Source: Pinus tabuliformis
Taxonomy: Eukaryota > Streptophyta > Pinopsida > Pinales > Pinaceae
Length of the DNA stretch: 64,000 nucleotides
Assembly: GCA_031772625.1 (NCBI GenBank)
Contig: CM062820.1
Location: 1,079,299,369-1,079,363,368, forward strand
Direction of reading: 5' to 3'
Positions 19,152 to 30,960 of the stretch are shown one piece after another. The translations under genes were made by a program, and so were the position numbers. Numbering within the stretch: position 1 is the stretch's first letter; the number at the start of each line of letters is the position of its first letter. A model generated the notes under the pieces. It was not told the origin of the DNA. It saw nothing but the letters and a program-made list of their open reading frames with translations, and searched no databases.

Positions 19152-19484
19152 TGTTGGGTCCCTATAATACTAGTGATTACCCCATTACTATTGTAGTTAT
19201 ACCCCTTATTTATATTGATGTACCCATGTAGTGCCCATATTGTTACTATTGTGCCACATAGAAGCCCACTATTGTTATTGTTGTGCCCTACAATATTATT
19301 GTTATGTAGGCTTTGATTGTATTGGGACCACTTAGACTCCTATATATAGAAAGGAGGTATTTTCATTTGTATCATCCAAGAATTGTTCATTTATGTAATG
19401 TAAAGGAGGTTTCCCCCTCGAAGAGGCTGAATTCTAAGGCGTGGATCTCTCTTTTCTATCTTTTTGTGAGCTGGTTTCATAACA
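19152..19484 (+). repeat. 5' LTR of the chromovirus
   Basis: 333 bp, TGTTGGG...CATAACA. A TATATATAG box at 19341-19349 is the likely promoter. The copy at 24725-25055 has the equivalent box at 24913-24920. Confidence 0.95.
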
Positions 19485-19486
19485 TT

Positions 19487-19498
19487 TGGTATCAGAGC
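19487..19498 (+). other. Primer binding site, tRNA-iMet type
   Basis: TGGTATCAGAGC, two bases after the 5' LTR. This is the classical initiator-methionine tRNA complement used by many plant LTR elements. Confidence 0.92.
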
Positions 19499-20150
19499 TT
19501 TGGATTCTAGGGTTTCGCTGCTCCAAACAGGTCATCGTGGAATTTTCGCTATAACTTTTTTTCTGTGACGTTTCAGAAGTCGCAAAAAAAACCCATTTGA
19601 GAAGAATTGGCGCTGAACCTTGGGTCCAAATTTCAGAGCTTTTCTCGCGATATTTTCGGAGATATGATCTGAGGAAGTTGGTCTTTTTGCAGACTCCTGA
19701 ATTACATTCAAAACAGGTGACCTGGGGAAAATCGTCATAACTCTCTCTCTGAGGATCGGATTGAAATTTCGTAAAAAGGTACAGAAAGAGGACGGACTGT
19801 AGTTTCTTGTGGGTGAGTTTCAGATTCAAAGGTTGAAACAGTGACTCGTGGCACGTCGTACAAGTTCGCTCTACTGAACCAGTCTAAAAGCAAGTCACTG
19901 TGGGAGATTTCACATAACTCTTCCTTGGAGAATCCAATTTGGCTCAGACTTGTGGCATTGGAAAGAGGACGCAGAAGGCTACTACAGGTAGCAATTTCAG
20001 AACTGGATGATCCGAAATTACAGAGATACATCAGATTCAATATCAGGCTTCTATAAAGTGAAAAAAGGTGTGTAGTTTTTTTTAAATTTTTGTGTAAGCT
20101 TGGTTTAACGGAATTCAAAGGGCATAGTAAAGCATTATTATCGGTAACTG

Positions 20151-23100
20151 ATGCCCCGAGGAAAGAAAATGCAAACACCTAGTAAGGAACCTGAAAGCTC
20201 TAGCATGACTCATGAAGAAGAGGAAGAAATGCTACATGATATATCAAAATTACAAGAACAAGTGCAACAAATGTCACGCTCACAAAAGCTAACAGAAGCT
20301 AAGATAAGTGGCGTGGAATCTAAGATAAATGGCGTGGAATCTAAGGTAAATGGCGTGGAATCTAAGATAAAGGGCATGGAAGCTAAGATGGATGGCATGG
20401 AAGCTAAGATGGATGGCATGGAAGCTAAGATTGACGCTAAATTTGATGGCATGGATGATAAGATGGATGAATTGAAGAAGTTGCTACAAGAAAGGGTCAC
20501 TAATGGTGAAAAGGTAGTAAAGGAAACTCATGATGAGAACAAAAGAAATGTTAATCATGATTCCATAGACTCTAATGTTGGATCGAAGACTCACCATGTT
20601 CCAAAAATCGATATGAGGAAGTTTGATGGCAAGGATCCCGCCACATGGATATTACAGATGGAGCAATTCTTCGATCTCAATAATGTGCAAAACACACAAA
20701 AGGTACGTATGGCAACTTTATATTTGGAACCAAATCAGTTTGTATGGTATCAATGGCTTTGTTCTCGTAAACAATTTATCACTTGGGCAATTTTTACGGA
20801 AGAATTGATAGCACATTATGAGGATACAAAAAGCAACACTTTTTTTAGCCAATTGATAAGTCTCAAACAAAAGGGTTCAATAATGGAGCACATTGAGGAG
20901 TTCCAAAAATTGAACATAAGGGTAAAAGATATTCCAGAGGAGCATAGGATTGATGTGTTCATAGGGTCTTTAAAGGATAATATCCAACATGATGTGCGCC
21001 TTTGGGAACCTGATTCATTAGAGAAGGCATTCAGGTTAGCAAGAAAAATGGAAAGCAAAATTATGGCAACTAGGAAGCATACCATTCACAACTATAAAGA
21101 CGGAAGTGTTGTTGCCCATAGTCTTCCACAACCTACAAGGTTGACACCACAACAATTGGAAGAAAAAAGAGCAAAAGGGCTTTGTTACAATTGTGATAGC
21201 AAATACACAAAAGGTCATAAGTGTGCTGAGAAGAAATTATTCTACATAGATTGTGAAGAGGAAGAAGAAAAGGAGCAAGAAAGGTCAAAAGAAGAGGATA
21301 TATTCCAGGAACAAAGCCTAGATGAAGAACAAATAAATCCGACCATATCTTGTAATGCATTGGCGGGAATTACCACTCCTCAAACCATCAAGATAGAAGG
21401 ACAAATCAAGAAGAAAAAGGTAATAGTGTTGATTGATTCAGGAAGCACCCACAATTTTATTCATTGTAGGGTAGCAAAAGAATTGAATTGCTTCCTATAT
21501 CCAGCACCAGAGTGTCAAGTGATGATTGCAAATGGAGGAACAATAAATTGCTCTGGAAAGTGCCATAATATCAAGCTATCCATGGGAGAATATGTATTGA
21601 CTAGCCCAATGCTTTCCATTCCAATGGGAGGTGCTGATGTTGTACTAGGAGTCCAATGGCTACAATCCTTGGGTACAATAGCTTTTAATTTTCAAGAACT
21701 TTTCATGAAATTTTCTGTGGAAGGAAAGGAAGTTGAATTAAGGGGTATTGCAGGGAAACCAGGAAAGATAATCAGCTCTAATGGTATGACAAAGCTTCTA
21801 AAAAAGGAGCAAAGAGGTGTAATTGCACAATTATGTTCGCTAGATGTTTCCACATTGGAATCATCTATTTCTCCAGATCTCCAAAAAGTCCTGGACAATC
21901 ATTCCAAGGTATTTGAGACTCCCAAAGGTCTCCCACCTATGCGTGATCATGATCATGCTATTCATCTGATTCCAGGAAGTGTTCCTCCAAACATCAGGCC
22001 GTACAGATATCCCTATGTCCAAAAAAGTGAAATTGAACGTATGGTTGCAGAAATGCTAGAGGCTGGTATAATTCAACCGAGTCAAAGTTCTTTCTCTGCT
22101 CCAGTAGTATTGGTGCACAAGAAGGATGGATCATGGCGCATGTGTCCGGATTATAGGGAGCTCAACAAGCTCACTATTAAAGATAAGTTCCCCATTCCTG
22201 TCATTGATGAATTACTGGATGAATTGCATGGATCAATTTACTTCACCAAGTTGGATCTTCGTTCAGGATATCATCAAATCAGAATGAAGATTGAAGACAT
22301 TCCGAAAACGGCATTTAGAACTCATGAGGGTCATTATGAATTTTTGGTCATGCCTTTTGGCCTTACCAATGCACCTTCAACATTTCAAGGTTTGATGAAT
22401 TCAATTTTCAAACCATTCCTTAGAAAATTTGTGTTAGTATTTTTTGATGATATACTAATCTACAGCAAGTCTTGGAAGGATCATGTTGAACATGTTGACA
22501 GGGTGCTACAACTATTGGAGGAGAAACAATTATATGCAAAAAGATCCAAATGTTTCTTTGGAGTCCAGGAGGTGGAATATTTGGGTCATATTGTATCTCA
22601 TGAAGGAGTTAAGGTAGACCCTAGCAAAATTAAAGCCATTAAGGAATGGAAAATCCCCACATCCATAAAGCATCTGCGAGGATTTCTTGGGTTGACAGGG
22701 TATTATCGCAAGTTTGTTAAGAATTATGGGAGAATAGCAGCACCTCTAACAACATTATTGAAGAAAGATGCATTTTCATGGACTCCGGAAGCAACAAAGG
22801 CCTTTGAACATCTTAAAGAGGCAATGTGCCAAGCACCGGTCTTAGCTACACCGGACTTCACAAAAACCTTTATTGTGGAATGTGATGCTTCAGGAAATGG
22901 AATTGGTGCTGTTCTAATGCAAGATGAAAGACCCATTGCTTTTGAAAGTCGTCCAATCAAGGGAAAGTTTTTAAGCAAAGCTATTTATGAGAAGGAAATG
23001 TTGGCAATACTCCATGCACTTAAGAAATGGCGACCCTACCTAATGGGAAGACACTTCAAGGTAAAAACGGATCATGATAGCCTTAAATACTTTTTAGAAC

Positions 23101-24695
23101 AAAGATTATCCTCTGAAGAGCAACAAAAGTGGGTCACAAAGATGTTGGGTTATGACTTTGAAATCATCTACAAAAAAGGGAAGCAAAATGTGGTGGCAGA
23201 TGCACTCTCAAGAAAGGATGAGGATGTGGAAGCATTGTTGTGCGCCATTTCTATTATCCAACCAGATTGGATAAACGAAGCAAGGGAGGAATGGAAGAAT
23301 GACGAAGAAGTGTGGGCACTTATTCGAAAGCTACAACAAGATTCCAGTACTTCTGATACATTTAGCTGGAAAAATGATTCGTTATGGTACAAAGATCGCT
23401 TATACCTCTGTAAGAATTCCCAGCTAAAACAAAAGATTCTTATGGAATTGCACACTTCTCCCTTAGGAGGGCACTCAGGATTTTTAAAAACTTACCACAG
23501 GGTTAAGAAGGAATTTTTTTGGGATGGCCTTAAATCAGATATTCAAAAGTTTGTGGCGGAATGTTTGGTTTGCCAACAAAATAAAGTTGAAACAATTAAG
23601 ACACCGGGTCTATTACAACCTTTATCCATTCCAAGCCAACGTTGGGAGGAGGTTTCAATGGATTTTATCACAGGTTTACCCAAGTCTGAGGGAAAGAGTG
23701 TCATCATGGTGGTAGTTGACAGACTTACCAAGTATGCACACTTTTGTGCATTATCACATCCATTTAAAGCCAGTACAGTTTCTACTGCATTTATGGAAAC
23801 AATTCAAAAGCTACATGGAAACCCAAAGATTATTGTAAGTGACAGAGATCCCATTTTCACTGGAAATTTTTGGACAGAATTATTTTCTTGTCTTGGTACT
23901 CAGTTAGCTCATAGCTCATCTTATCATCCTCAATCTGATGGGCAAACTGAGATAGTAAACAAATGTTTGGAAGGATATCTTCGTTGCTTTGTATCTGATA
24001 AACAGACACAATGGGTCAAATGGTTGCCTCTGGCTGAATGGTGGTATAACACTTCCTTCCATACAGCAACAAAAATGACCCCATTTATGGCACTTTATGG
24101 GTATCAACCACCATCCATCACATCATATTTAAGAGAAAATTCTAAGGTTCAGGCAGTGGAACATCACATCGAACATCAACAACAAGTCCTCCAACTCTTA
24201 AAGGATAACCTCGTGTTGGCACAAAATAGAATGAAACAACAGGCAGATCAACATCGCAGTGAAAGAAGTTTTGATGTAGGTGATTGGGTATTCCTACGGC
24301 TACAACCATATAAGCAAATGTCCCTCAAGCAAGCTAAGAAGGATAATAAATTATCACCAAAGTATTATGGTCCGTACAAGGTGTTGCAAAAGATTGGTAC
24401 TATGGCATACAAATTGGAGCTTCCTGCAGCTTCTCGATTGCACCCAGTTTTCCATGTTTCATGTTTAAAGAAGGTTATAGGCGACAAGCTCCCAGTTCAA
24501 ACAATATTGCCAGAACTTGACGAGGAAGGAAAAATTATATTGGAACCGGAAGCAGTCACAGAAACAAGAACTCGACAGCTACGAAATCGATCAATTTCAG
24601 AGTATCTTATCAAGTGGAAGAACTTATCCGCTGAAGATTCCACATGGGAGGATGAGAATTTTATGCAGAAGTATCCAGAACTACTCAAGCGTTGA
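20151..24695 (+). CDS. gag-pol: Gag-Pol polyprotein of the chromovirus (intact)
   Basis: 1514 codons from ATG 20151 to TGA 24693, no interruption. Approximate residues: a coiled-coil tract of repeated heptads ([11 protein letters not shown], then MEAKMDG; about 47-110); Gag (about 155-300); knuckle [14 protein letters not shown] (345); protease [10 protein letters not shown] (427); RT with FFDD (about 764); RNase H with [10 protein letters not shown] (about 910), TDHDSLKYF and ADALSRK, all catalytic acids present; integrase zinc finger with [11 protein letters not shown] and CLVCQQ (about 1100-1140), DFITGLP (1170), SDRDPIF (1230), SDGQTEIVN (1260); C-terminal [17 protein letters not shown] (about 1484-1513), a chromodomain-like module expected to direct integration to particular chromatin. 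No missing catalytic residue was seen, so it may encode functional enzymes despite diverged LTRs. Confidence 0.95.
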   Translation: MPRGKKMQTPSKEPESSSMTHEEEEEMLHDISKLQEQVQQMSRSQKLTEAKISGVESKINGVESKVNGVESKIKGMEAKMDGMEAKMDGMEAKIDAKFDGMDDKMDELKKLLQERVTNGEKVVKETHDENKRNVNHDSIDSNVGSKTHHVPKIDMRKFDGKDPATWILQMEQFFDLNNVQNTQKVRMATLYLEPNQFVWYQWLCSRKQFITWAIFTEELIAHYEDTKSNTFFSQLISLKQKGSIMEHIEEFQKLNIRVKDIPEEHRIDVFIGSLKDNIQHDVRLWEPDSLEKAFRLARKMESKIMATRKHTIHNYKDGSVVAHSLPQPTRLTPQQLEEKRAKGLCYNCDSKYTKGHKCAEKKLFYIDCEEEEEKEQERSKEEDIFQEQSLDEEQINPTISCNALAGITTPQTIKIEGQIKKKKVIVLIDSGSTHNFIHCRVAKELNCFLYPAPECQVMIANGGTINCSGKCHNIKLSMGEYVLTSPMLSIPMGGADVVLGVQWLQSLGTIAFNFQELFMKFSVEGKEVELRGIAGKPGKIISSNGMTKLLKKEQRGVIAQLCSLDVSTLESSISPDLQKVLDNHSKVFETPKGLPPMRDHDHAIHLIPGSVPPNIRPYRYPYVQKSEIERMVAEMLEAGIIQPSQSSFSAPVVLVHKKDGSWRMCPDYRELNKLTIKDKFPIPVIDELLDELHGSIYFTKLDLRSGYHQIRMKIEDIPKTAFRTHEGHYEFLVMPFGLTNAPSTFQGLMNSIFKPFLRKFVLVFFDDILIYSKSWKDHVEHVDRVLQLLEEKQLYAKRSKCFFGVQEVEYLGHIVSHEGVKVDPSKIKAIKEWKIPTSIKHLRGFLGLTGYYRKFVKNYGRIAAPLTTLLKKDAFSWTPEATKAFEHLKEAMCQAPVLATPDFTKTFIVECDASGNGIGAVLMQDERPIAFESRPIKGKFLSKAIYEKEMLAILHALKKWRPYLMGRHFKVKTDHDSLKYFLEQRLSSEEQQKWVTKMLGYDFEIIYKKGKQNVVADALSRKDEDVEALLCAISIIQPDWINEAREEWKNDEEVWALIRKLQQDSSTSDTFSWKNDSLWYKDRLYLCKNSQLKQKILMELHTSPLGGHSGFLKTYHRVKKEFFWDGLKSDIQKFVAECLVCQQNKVETIKTPGLLQPLSIPSQRWEEVSMDFITGLPKSEGKSVIMVVVDRLTKYAHFCALSHPFKASTVSTAFMETIQKLHGNPKIIVSDRDPIFTGNFWTELFSCLGTQLAHSSSYHPQSDGQTEIVNKCLEGYLRCFVSDKQTQWVKWLPLAEWWYNTSFHTATKMTPFMALYGYQPPSITSYLRENSKVQAVEHHIEHQQQVLQLLKDNLVLAQNRMKQQADQHRSERSFDVGDWVFLRLQPYKQMSLKQAKKDNKLSPKYYGPYKVLQKIGTMAYKLELPAASRLHPVFHVSCLKKVIGDKLPVQTILPELDEEGKIILEPEAVTETRTRQLRNRSISEYLIKWKNLSAEDSTWEDENFMQKYPELLKR

Positions 24696-24710
24696 GGACA
24701 ACACTTTTTT

Positions 24711-24724
24711 GAAGGAGAGGGGCA
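24711..24724 (+). other. Polypurine tract of the chromovirus
   Basis: GAAGGAGAGGGGCA immediately before the 3' LTR, 15 bp after the gag-pol stop. Confidence 0.85.
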
Positions 24725-25055
24725 TGTTGGGTCCCTATAATACTAGTGATTACCCCATTACTATTGTAGTTATACCCCTTATTTATATTGTTGTGCCCAT
24801 GTAGTGCCCATATTGTTACTATTGTGCCCCATAGAATCCCTCTATTGTTATTTTTGTGCTTTATAATATTATTGTTAGGTCGGCTTGGATTATATTGTGA
24901 CCCTTAGACTCCTATATATAGAAAGGAGGTTTTTCATTTGTATCATCCAAGAATTGTTCATTTATGTAATGTAAAGGAGGTTGCCCCCTCGAAGAGGCTG
25001 AATTCTAAGGCGTGGATCTCTCTTTTCTATCTTTTTGTGAGCTGGTTTCATAACA
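24725..25055 (+). repeat. 3' LTR of the chromovirus
   Basis: 331 bp, matching 19152-19484 end to end and followed directly by the CTCAC duplication. Confidence 0.95.
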
Positions 25056-25060
25056 CTCAC

Positions 25061-28000
25061 TCTTAGTGGAGCCCAATCCTTGAAGGTAGATATTATGACG
25101 AGTGTGCCATGATCTCTAATCTCGCTTGAGCCCATAAAGATCTCTCTTTAGCCTACACACAATTGTGTCTCTTTTGAACTACTCAAACCCCTATGGCTAC
25201 TCCATATAAATATCCTCCTCAACCACTCCATTGAGTAATGTGGTCTTTAGGTCCATCTGGTGGATCTTCCACCCCATTTGTGATGCAAGATCCAAAGTAG
25301 TCATGATGGATGAATACTGTGTTGCTGGGGAAAAGGTCTCATCACAGTCTATGCCCTCTTTTTGTGAGAATCCATTGGCCACAAACTTGGCCTTGTGCTT
25401 CTCCAACTCCCATCTACTCCATGCTTCACCTTATACACCCAATGTGAGCCTACCACTGATTTCCCTTAGGTTGTGTCACAATCTCTTAGACGTCATTCTT
25501 CATGATTGCGGAATATTCCCCCACCATGGCATCCTACTAACCCTGTTGAGAAGCTTCCTCCTTATAACCAGAAGGCTTAGTGTCCACCACCCCTGCCATT
25601 AGTGCCATATATCATGTGTACATCTATGGTTGCTTGCTCTAGATGAACATAGAGCTAAGAGCTTCAACATGATCCCAGGCCTATTGAATCAACTTCTTGG
25701 CCCACTTGGATTTCTTCCTCCCTGTGCTAGTAATATCTAAGTGACTAACTATCTGCTCTCATATTGGTCTCTTCTCCTCATCATCTTTCTTTGTGTCCTG
25801 CTATGGATCCTGCCGTGTTTCCCTCTTTCCACCTGGCGAAGACTTAATCTGTGATCCTGGATGAGGCTCCTCCCTGAGGGTGAGTATCTTTTTCATCTAA
25901 GGTACTCCAACCTGCTCTCTCTCAAAGGACTCCCTCAAAGCTATGGAATCCTCAAACCTAATTTCCCATCTGAGAACTATCTTCTTGAGTCCCGGTAGAT
26001 ACACCATGTATACCTGAGTTGTATCATTGTATCCCACAAAAATACCCTTTTCTAACGTGGGATCCAACTTCTTCCTGCTATCTGTGGACACATAACAATA
26101 AAATTTTGTGCCAAAAATATGGAAGTGTGGAACATCGGGTTTCTTTCCTATGAATTCCTCTTTTAGTGTAACTCATCCAAGAACATTGTGTGGATTCCTG
26201 TTCTGTAGCAATACAATAGTGTTTCATACCTTTTCCCACATGAACATATGCAGTCCTTGATCATGCAACATGATGTTGTCTGCTCCAGTAATACTACGGT
26301 TCTTTCTCTCGACCACCCCATTCTGCTGAGGGTTATGGGGTGTCATCAACTCTCCCCAATGTCATCCTTTGCACACAAATCCTTGAAGGAATTGGAGACA
26401 TATTCTCTTCCATTATCACTCCTCAATGCTTTGATCTTCTTCCTTGTTTGGTTTTCTACCAAGGCCTTATACTCAATGAACTTGGAGAAGACCTCATCCT
26501 TCTTCTTCATAAAGAATATCCAAGTTTTACAATAGTAATCATATATGAAAGTGAAATAAAACTTGTGTCTCATAAGAGATGGAGAAGATAAGGGCCCATA
26601 TACATCTGAATGCACCAGCTCCAAAATCCCTTTGACTCTATTGTCTCGGCCCTAAAAATAAGTCTTGGCATACTTGCCAAGTGTGCACCCCTTGCACACA
26701 TCATGTAAATAAAAACTACATGTTGATAATCCCATGGCTATCTGTTGAAGAATCTTCAGCACCCCATGATGCAAGTGGCCCATGTGCTTATGCCAAAGCT
26801 ATCCAACATCTCTACTCTGGTCAGCACCTTCCTTGCTACTCAAGGATACATATGTATCAATCTGTAACTTGTAAAGGTTCTTCAGCCTCACACCTATCTT
26901 ATTCACTTCTCCATATATTGTGTTTGAGGTATGCCTTACCTCTGTTGAGGTCATATCCCTTTTCCTCAAGCGTAGTTATTGAAACATGGTTTTTCATCAA
27001 GCCTGGGACATAGAGGACATCATTGAGATGGAGATGGATCCTAGATTCCCTCTAAAAGATGAAAATACCAAGTACCTTAGATGTGTTCTTTCCATCATCT
27101 CCTAGCTCGATATGAAACTACATGTCCTTTTCCTTCAGTTGGCTGAAATACTCTCTGTTCCTAGTCATGTGGAAGGACAATCTAAAATCAATATAACATA
27201 GGCCACTCCCTATTGAGTTTTCCAGGAAAGCTATCAATGAGAAATATTTCTTGAGCTGATAAAAAAACTCATCTACCTTAATTAATGCAACTTCATCATT
27301 CTTACTGGACCTCTTATTCTGATTAGGACACTTAGAAGCATAGTGCCCAAACTCATGGCAATGGAAGCACTTGATATTACTTAGATCCTTCTTCTTCTTC
27401 TTGCTCTTTTGATGGGACTTGATATTCCATTTCCATTTCTTACCCTTGGCTTTGCTCATAAGAGAAAAATTCTCCTCATCCTCGGTCTTTGCTGATCCAC
27501 CATATATGGTTCCTCTCTAGATCTCTTTTTGAACGTAGTCAATCCATAACTTTTCCTAACCAGGGAAATTCTCTCAGCCACTAATAAAATCCTAGAAACT
27601 ATAACAAGACTTATGAAGTCCTAATAGATCAAAGCTCAAAAGGTTACTCTCTGGTATAGTGACACCTACATCACCTAGCTCATCTATAACCTAAGTGAAC
27701 ATCAAAATATATGAGATGATGGGCTATCCTTTTCTCATCGTGATGCTCCTTAGCTTCTCCCTGAGAGCTAACTTCCTGGCATCACTAGTACCGTAAAACA
27801 TATCCAAGATGGATTTGAACATCTCGATCGCTATCTCACAGAGATGAGGAATAATATGATCTTTGACCCCATGTATATTAATCCTCTTTTCCTTGATATC
27901 ATTCTTGGTATGTTGGGCCAACTGTTGGGGCTCTTGAGGTGGCGGGATTTGATTCTTGATAAAATCTCCTACCCCATTATCCTCCAACACTATTATAATC

Positions 28001-28090
28001 TTTTCCTTCCATGAGGAGAAGTTAAATTCTTTGTCTAAATAATGGTTTTCACTCAGTCCTTGGTATGCCATCCTCCTTGTCGAAAGAATT
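25061..28090 (-). pseudogene. Copia gag, protease, integrase and RT N-terminus (decayed)
   Basis: Minus-strand fragments in copia order, reading leftwards: Gag N-terminus (27724-28071, MAYQGLSENHYLDKEFNFSS), CCHC knuckle CFHCHEFGHYASKC (27118-27459), a degenerate protease where the DSG motif is lost (YIDFRLSFHMTR), integrase core with HSDVYGPL and LRSDNGREY (26346-26624), integrase C-terminal segment KGIFVGYNDTTQVY (25897-26091), and the RT start KAKFVANGFSQKEGIDCDETFSP (25197-25406, quoted in part). Frameshifts and stops separate the pieces. It is interrupted at 25060 by the chromovirus and continues at 19146. Confidence 0.88.
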
Positions 28091-28161
28091 GTTCTTCATA
28101 AATCTAAACTCTATTTTTCACAAATACGATATCTTTGTGTTGGTATTTACGCTATTATTTT

Positions 28162-28172
28162 CTCTGATACCA
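28162..28172 (-). other. Primer binding site of the copia element
   Basis: The minus strand reads TGGTATCAGAG, directly abutting the 5' LTR; iMet type. Confidence 0.85.
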
Positions 28173-29049
28173 TGTAAATTTTCCTTGAAATTTTGCATAT
28201 GCTAAATGAAAAATATGAAAATAAATTTGTTTCAACAAGACACAAAACTTCTCTACTTTAAATAAGCGATGAAATAGAAATAGAGACAAAGAAACACAAT
28301 CACACGATAAACACAGTAATTTCTTTATGGAAACCGAACTAGGAAAATCCTCTTCTTGTTGTAGAATTTTATTGATAGTTTGAGCAAATAGATATCTAAA
28401 TTACAAGGAAATTTGTTTTAATAGAAAACAAAAATGTTCTCCCTACTTATACTTAGGTTGAAATACCCTGCAAGAAACCCAACCCAACTCCTACTTCCTT
28501 GTGCAGTCCAACCCCTACTTTCTAGCATAGGAAATATCCTATTTCCTAGCACAATAGTGGCTCCTATTCTTTAGGAATTTCCTCCTAATTTCTAGTGCAA
28601 TCCTAGTAAGAAATCTCTCTCAACAAATCTGTGTGTGGGATTTTCCTTGAAACAATCTCTTAGCAAGAAGCTCTTCTCAGATAAAGTCATGTAAATAATA
28701 ATGATACAATTGTGCCTTTCATCCTCCTTTTAAGAAATTCGATCATGCTCTATCCAACACGTAAAATTTTAAAACATGAGATGAGTTTGACTTGTTAAAT
28801 GAGTCAATTTGACTCTCTAACTGGTCCTTGCCTCAATTAGAAAATGAAGCTCCCATTCATACTCTTCTAAATTTGAACTCGCACTTGGAGAACCACATAA
28901 CTGAGCCTCCAACTATGTGCATGAATAACTAACTCCATGAACTCGTCCTATCTCCATAAACTCGTCCATGCTAAAGGAAAGACTGGTCGTGGTCTTCCTT
29001 GACTAAGGCATGAGTCAAGAAGACTTTCTATTGCTACTATTTTTCAACA
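28173..29049 (-). repeat. 5' LTR of the copia element
   Basis: 877 bp pairing with 17248-18128, followed by TGTCT, the target duplication. Confidence 0.9.
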
Positions 29050-29289
29050 TGTCTCTCTAACTTCTTGGTGAAGTGTGTAGATTTGGGACACCTCCTGTGG
29101 CTTTCTAGGTGTTGGCCTAAAGTGTGGGGAGATAGTACCGAGGTGACAATGGGAATATCACCTTTGTGCTTACCCTTGATGCCTTGATCATGACCTTATC
29201 ATGGCTACTAGTTTGGGAGGTAACATTACCTAACAAAAAAATATGTTGAAAGGATTCTATTGGATTAGGAAAGCTGGCAATAGCATTTA

Positions 29290-30960
29290 GTGCACACAAA
29301 GATGAGGATCCTCTTCCATTCTTGAGGAAGCCATCTAGCAGATTTGGGAGGGGGATTGCAATTCAGTGGACAAGAAAAAATCCAACTCCTAGTAGTGTTT
29401 TAGTGGACAAGATCTTTCAACAAGAACAAGTTGAGGAGGTTCATATTGACTATCAGATTATTTTTCTATATCAACTTCTTTTCATTTAATATTTCACAAT
29501 ATCCTTTTGATTTCAAAGATGTGTTGAGCTCTACTTGGATGTCTCTAATAGGGTATGTGCCTCCTAGTTTAGAGAAGCTTATAACCAAATTTTTCATTAA
29601 TAAAAGGAAGGACGTGGATAAAATCCTAGCACCTCTAAAATCATCATATGCCTCATCCAATATTAGTATTTTTTATAATGGATCTATGGATGTGGCATGC
29701 CATCCACTCATCAATTTCATGGTGTCATTCGAGAATGGACTAGCCTTCTAGAAAATGGTGGATGCTCTTGGAAAATACAAGGATGCACAATATATGGGTA
29801 AGTTATTCATTAAATTCATTGAAAATGTAGGTTTCGAGCCTTGTTTTCAAACTATCATAGATAATGGACCTGTTTGCAAGGATTCTAGCATGATTGTTGA
29901 AACTAAAAATCGATAGGTAGTTTGGAAACCCCACATTGTTCATTCTTTGAATTTAGCACTTAAATCTATCGTATCAAATATGAGATGGATCAGAACTCTC
30001 ATAGATGATGCACAACATATTCACAATTTTGTACAAAACCACACAAATATCCTCACAATTTATAAAGAGTACGAAATTTTACCATTGTTGAAAATAGTGG
30101 ATACTTGGTTTTCCTTCTCATTCCTCATGCTTAAGGAGGTTGGGGGGTAAGAATCTTATTGGGGCCATCATTATTTATGAATTTTGGTCCTTCTTGAAAA
30201 AGATGGATCAAAATGCTTCAAAAAAGGTGAAGGAAACAATTTTGGAAGATGCTTAGTGGTAGAGGGTATATCTTACCATTAAGAGCATGAGACCTTTCAT
30301 TTATTTGTTGCGGATTGTAGAAACAGGGCAATCCATCTTAGCTATAAGGGGTGGGGCACCATGATAAAGTATGCGAAGACCAATATTATAAAGAATTAGT
30401 GCCTTGAGTATGGGATATTAGCAAAGATCTTATTCATTGCCATATGGGGCATTCTTATCATTAGATGGGAGAAGAATTGAATATCATTGTATTTCTTGGC
30501 TCACTCATTAAATCCCAAGTACTCTAGTAATGGCTAGCTCAATGGTGGGTCTTTAAGTAAATTCTCTCCTCACATTGATAGATAGGTTTTACAACAGATA
30601 AAGAAGCATTTAAAACGATATATCATGATTGAGCATTCCATGATGAGATGGAGGAAATTTTCAGAGAGTTTTCCATTAGCAACAAGATATTTATGTGCTT
30701 AGGGGATTAAGAAGAAATATTCTTGCTAGGGAACTCATGGGGAAACATGTCCTATTTTATAATAGCTATCCATTAGTCTCCTCTCTTAGGCTACTTCATC
30801 CTCTTGTTTCTAGAGGAATTGGAGCACATATGGGATTTTCACACTTTGAAGAAGAGAAAGCTTGAGTAATCTAGAGTAGAGACAATGGTGTATGTGCACT
30901 CCAACCTTCATCTTATGTATAGGATGAGGGACAAGTGGTTGAAGGGAAAGAAAAAGATGT
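29290..30960 (+). pseudogene. hAT-family transposase remnant (DUF659 and C-terminal dimerisation region)
   Basis: Plus-strand reading across frames matches the hAT/DUF659 order. PPSLEKLITKFF and KRKDVDKILAPLKSSYA (29560-29650) are followed by ISIFYNGSMDVACHPLINF, then a stop, then VDALGKYKDAQYMGKLF, TIIDNGPVCKDSS (normally TDNA) and HSLNLALKSI, where a CAAHCLNL-type motif is usual. Near 30850-30940 a shifted frame gives KKRKLE, a stop, and TMVYVHSNLHLMYRM, the usual end of hAT transposases. Stops and frameshifts are frequent, so it is inactive. Terminal inverted repeats were not found. It lies beyond the copia TSD and is not part of that element. Confidence 0.75.

Larger units (their letters stand above)
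19152..25055 (+). mobile_element. Complete chromovirus-type Ty3/gypsy element nested in the copia RT
   Basis: 5904 bp with LTRs 19152-19484 and 24725-25055, flanked by a perfect CTCAC duplication (19147-19151 and 25056-25060). PBS, one uninterrupted gag-pol and a PPT are all present. A short LTR, an iMet PBS and a C-terminal chromodomain-like segment fit a chromovirus, perhaps Reina-like. The LTRs differ at roughly 20 sites, about 94% identity by eye, so it is younger than its copia host element but older than element 1. Confidence 0.95.
17248..29049 (-). mobile_element. Old Ty1/copia retrotransposon containing a nested chromovirus
   Basis: Minus-strand element of about 5.9 kb once the 5.9-kb nested insertion is excluded. 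LTRs are 17248-18128 (3') and 28173-29049 (5'), both TG...CA and visibly diverged. A perfect TSD, TGTCT, lies at 17243-17247 and 29050-29054. The PBS TGGTATCAGAG (28172-28162, minus) directly abuts the 5' LTR. A purine tract TAAGAGGAAG (18138-18129, minus) abuts the 3' LTR. Internal order is gag, protease, integrase, RT, RNase H, which defines Ty1/copia. Many stops and frameshifts show it is dead. Confidence 0.93.
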
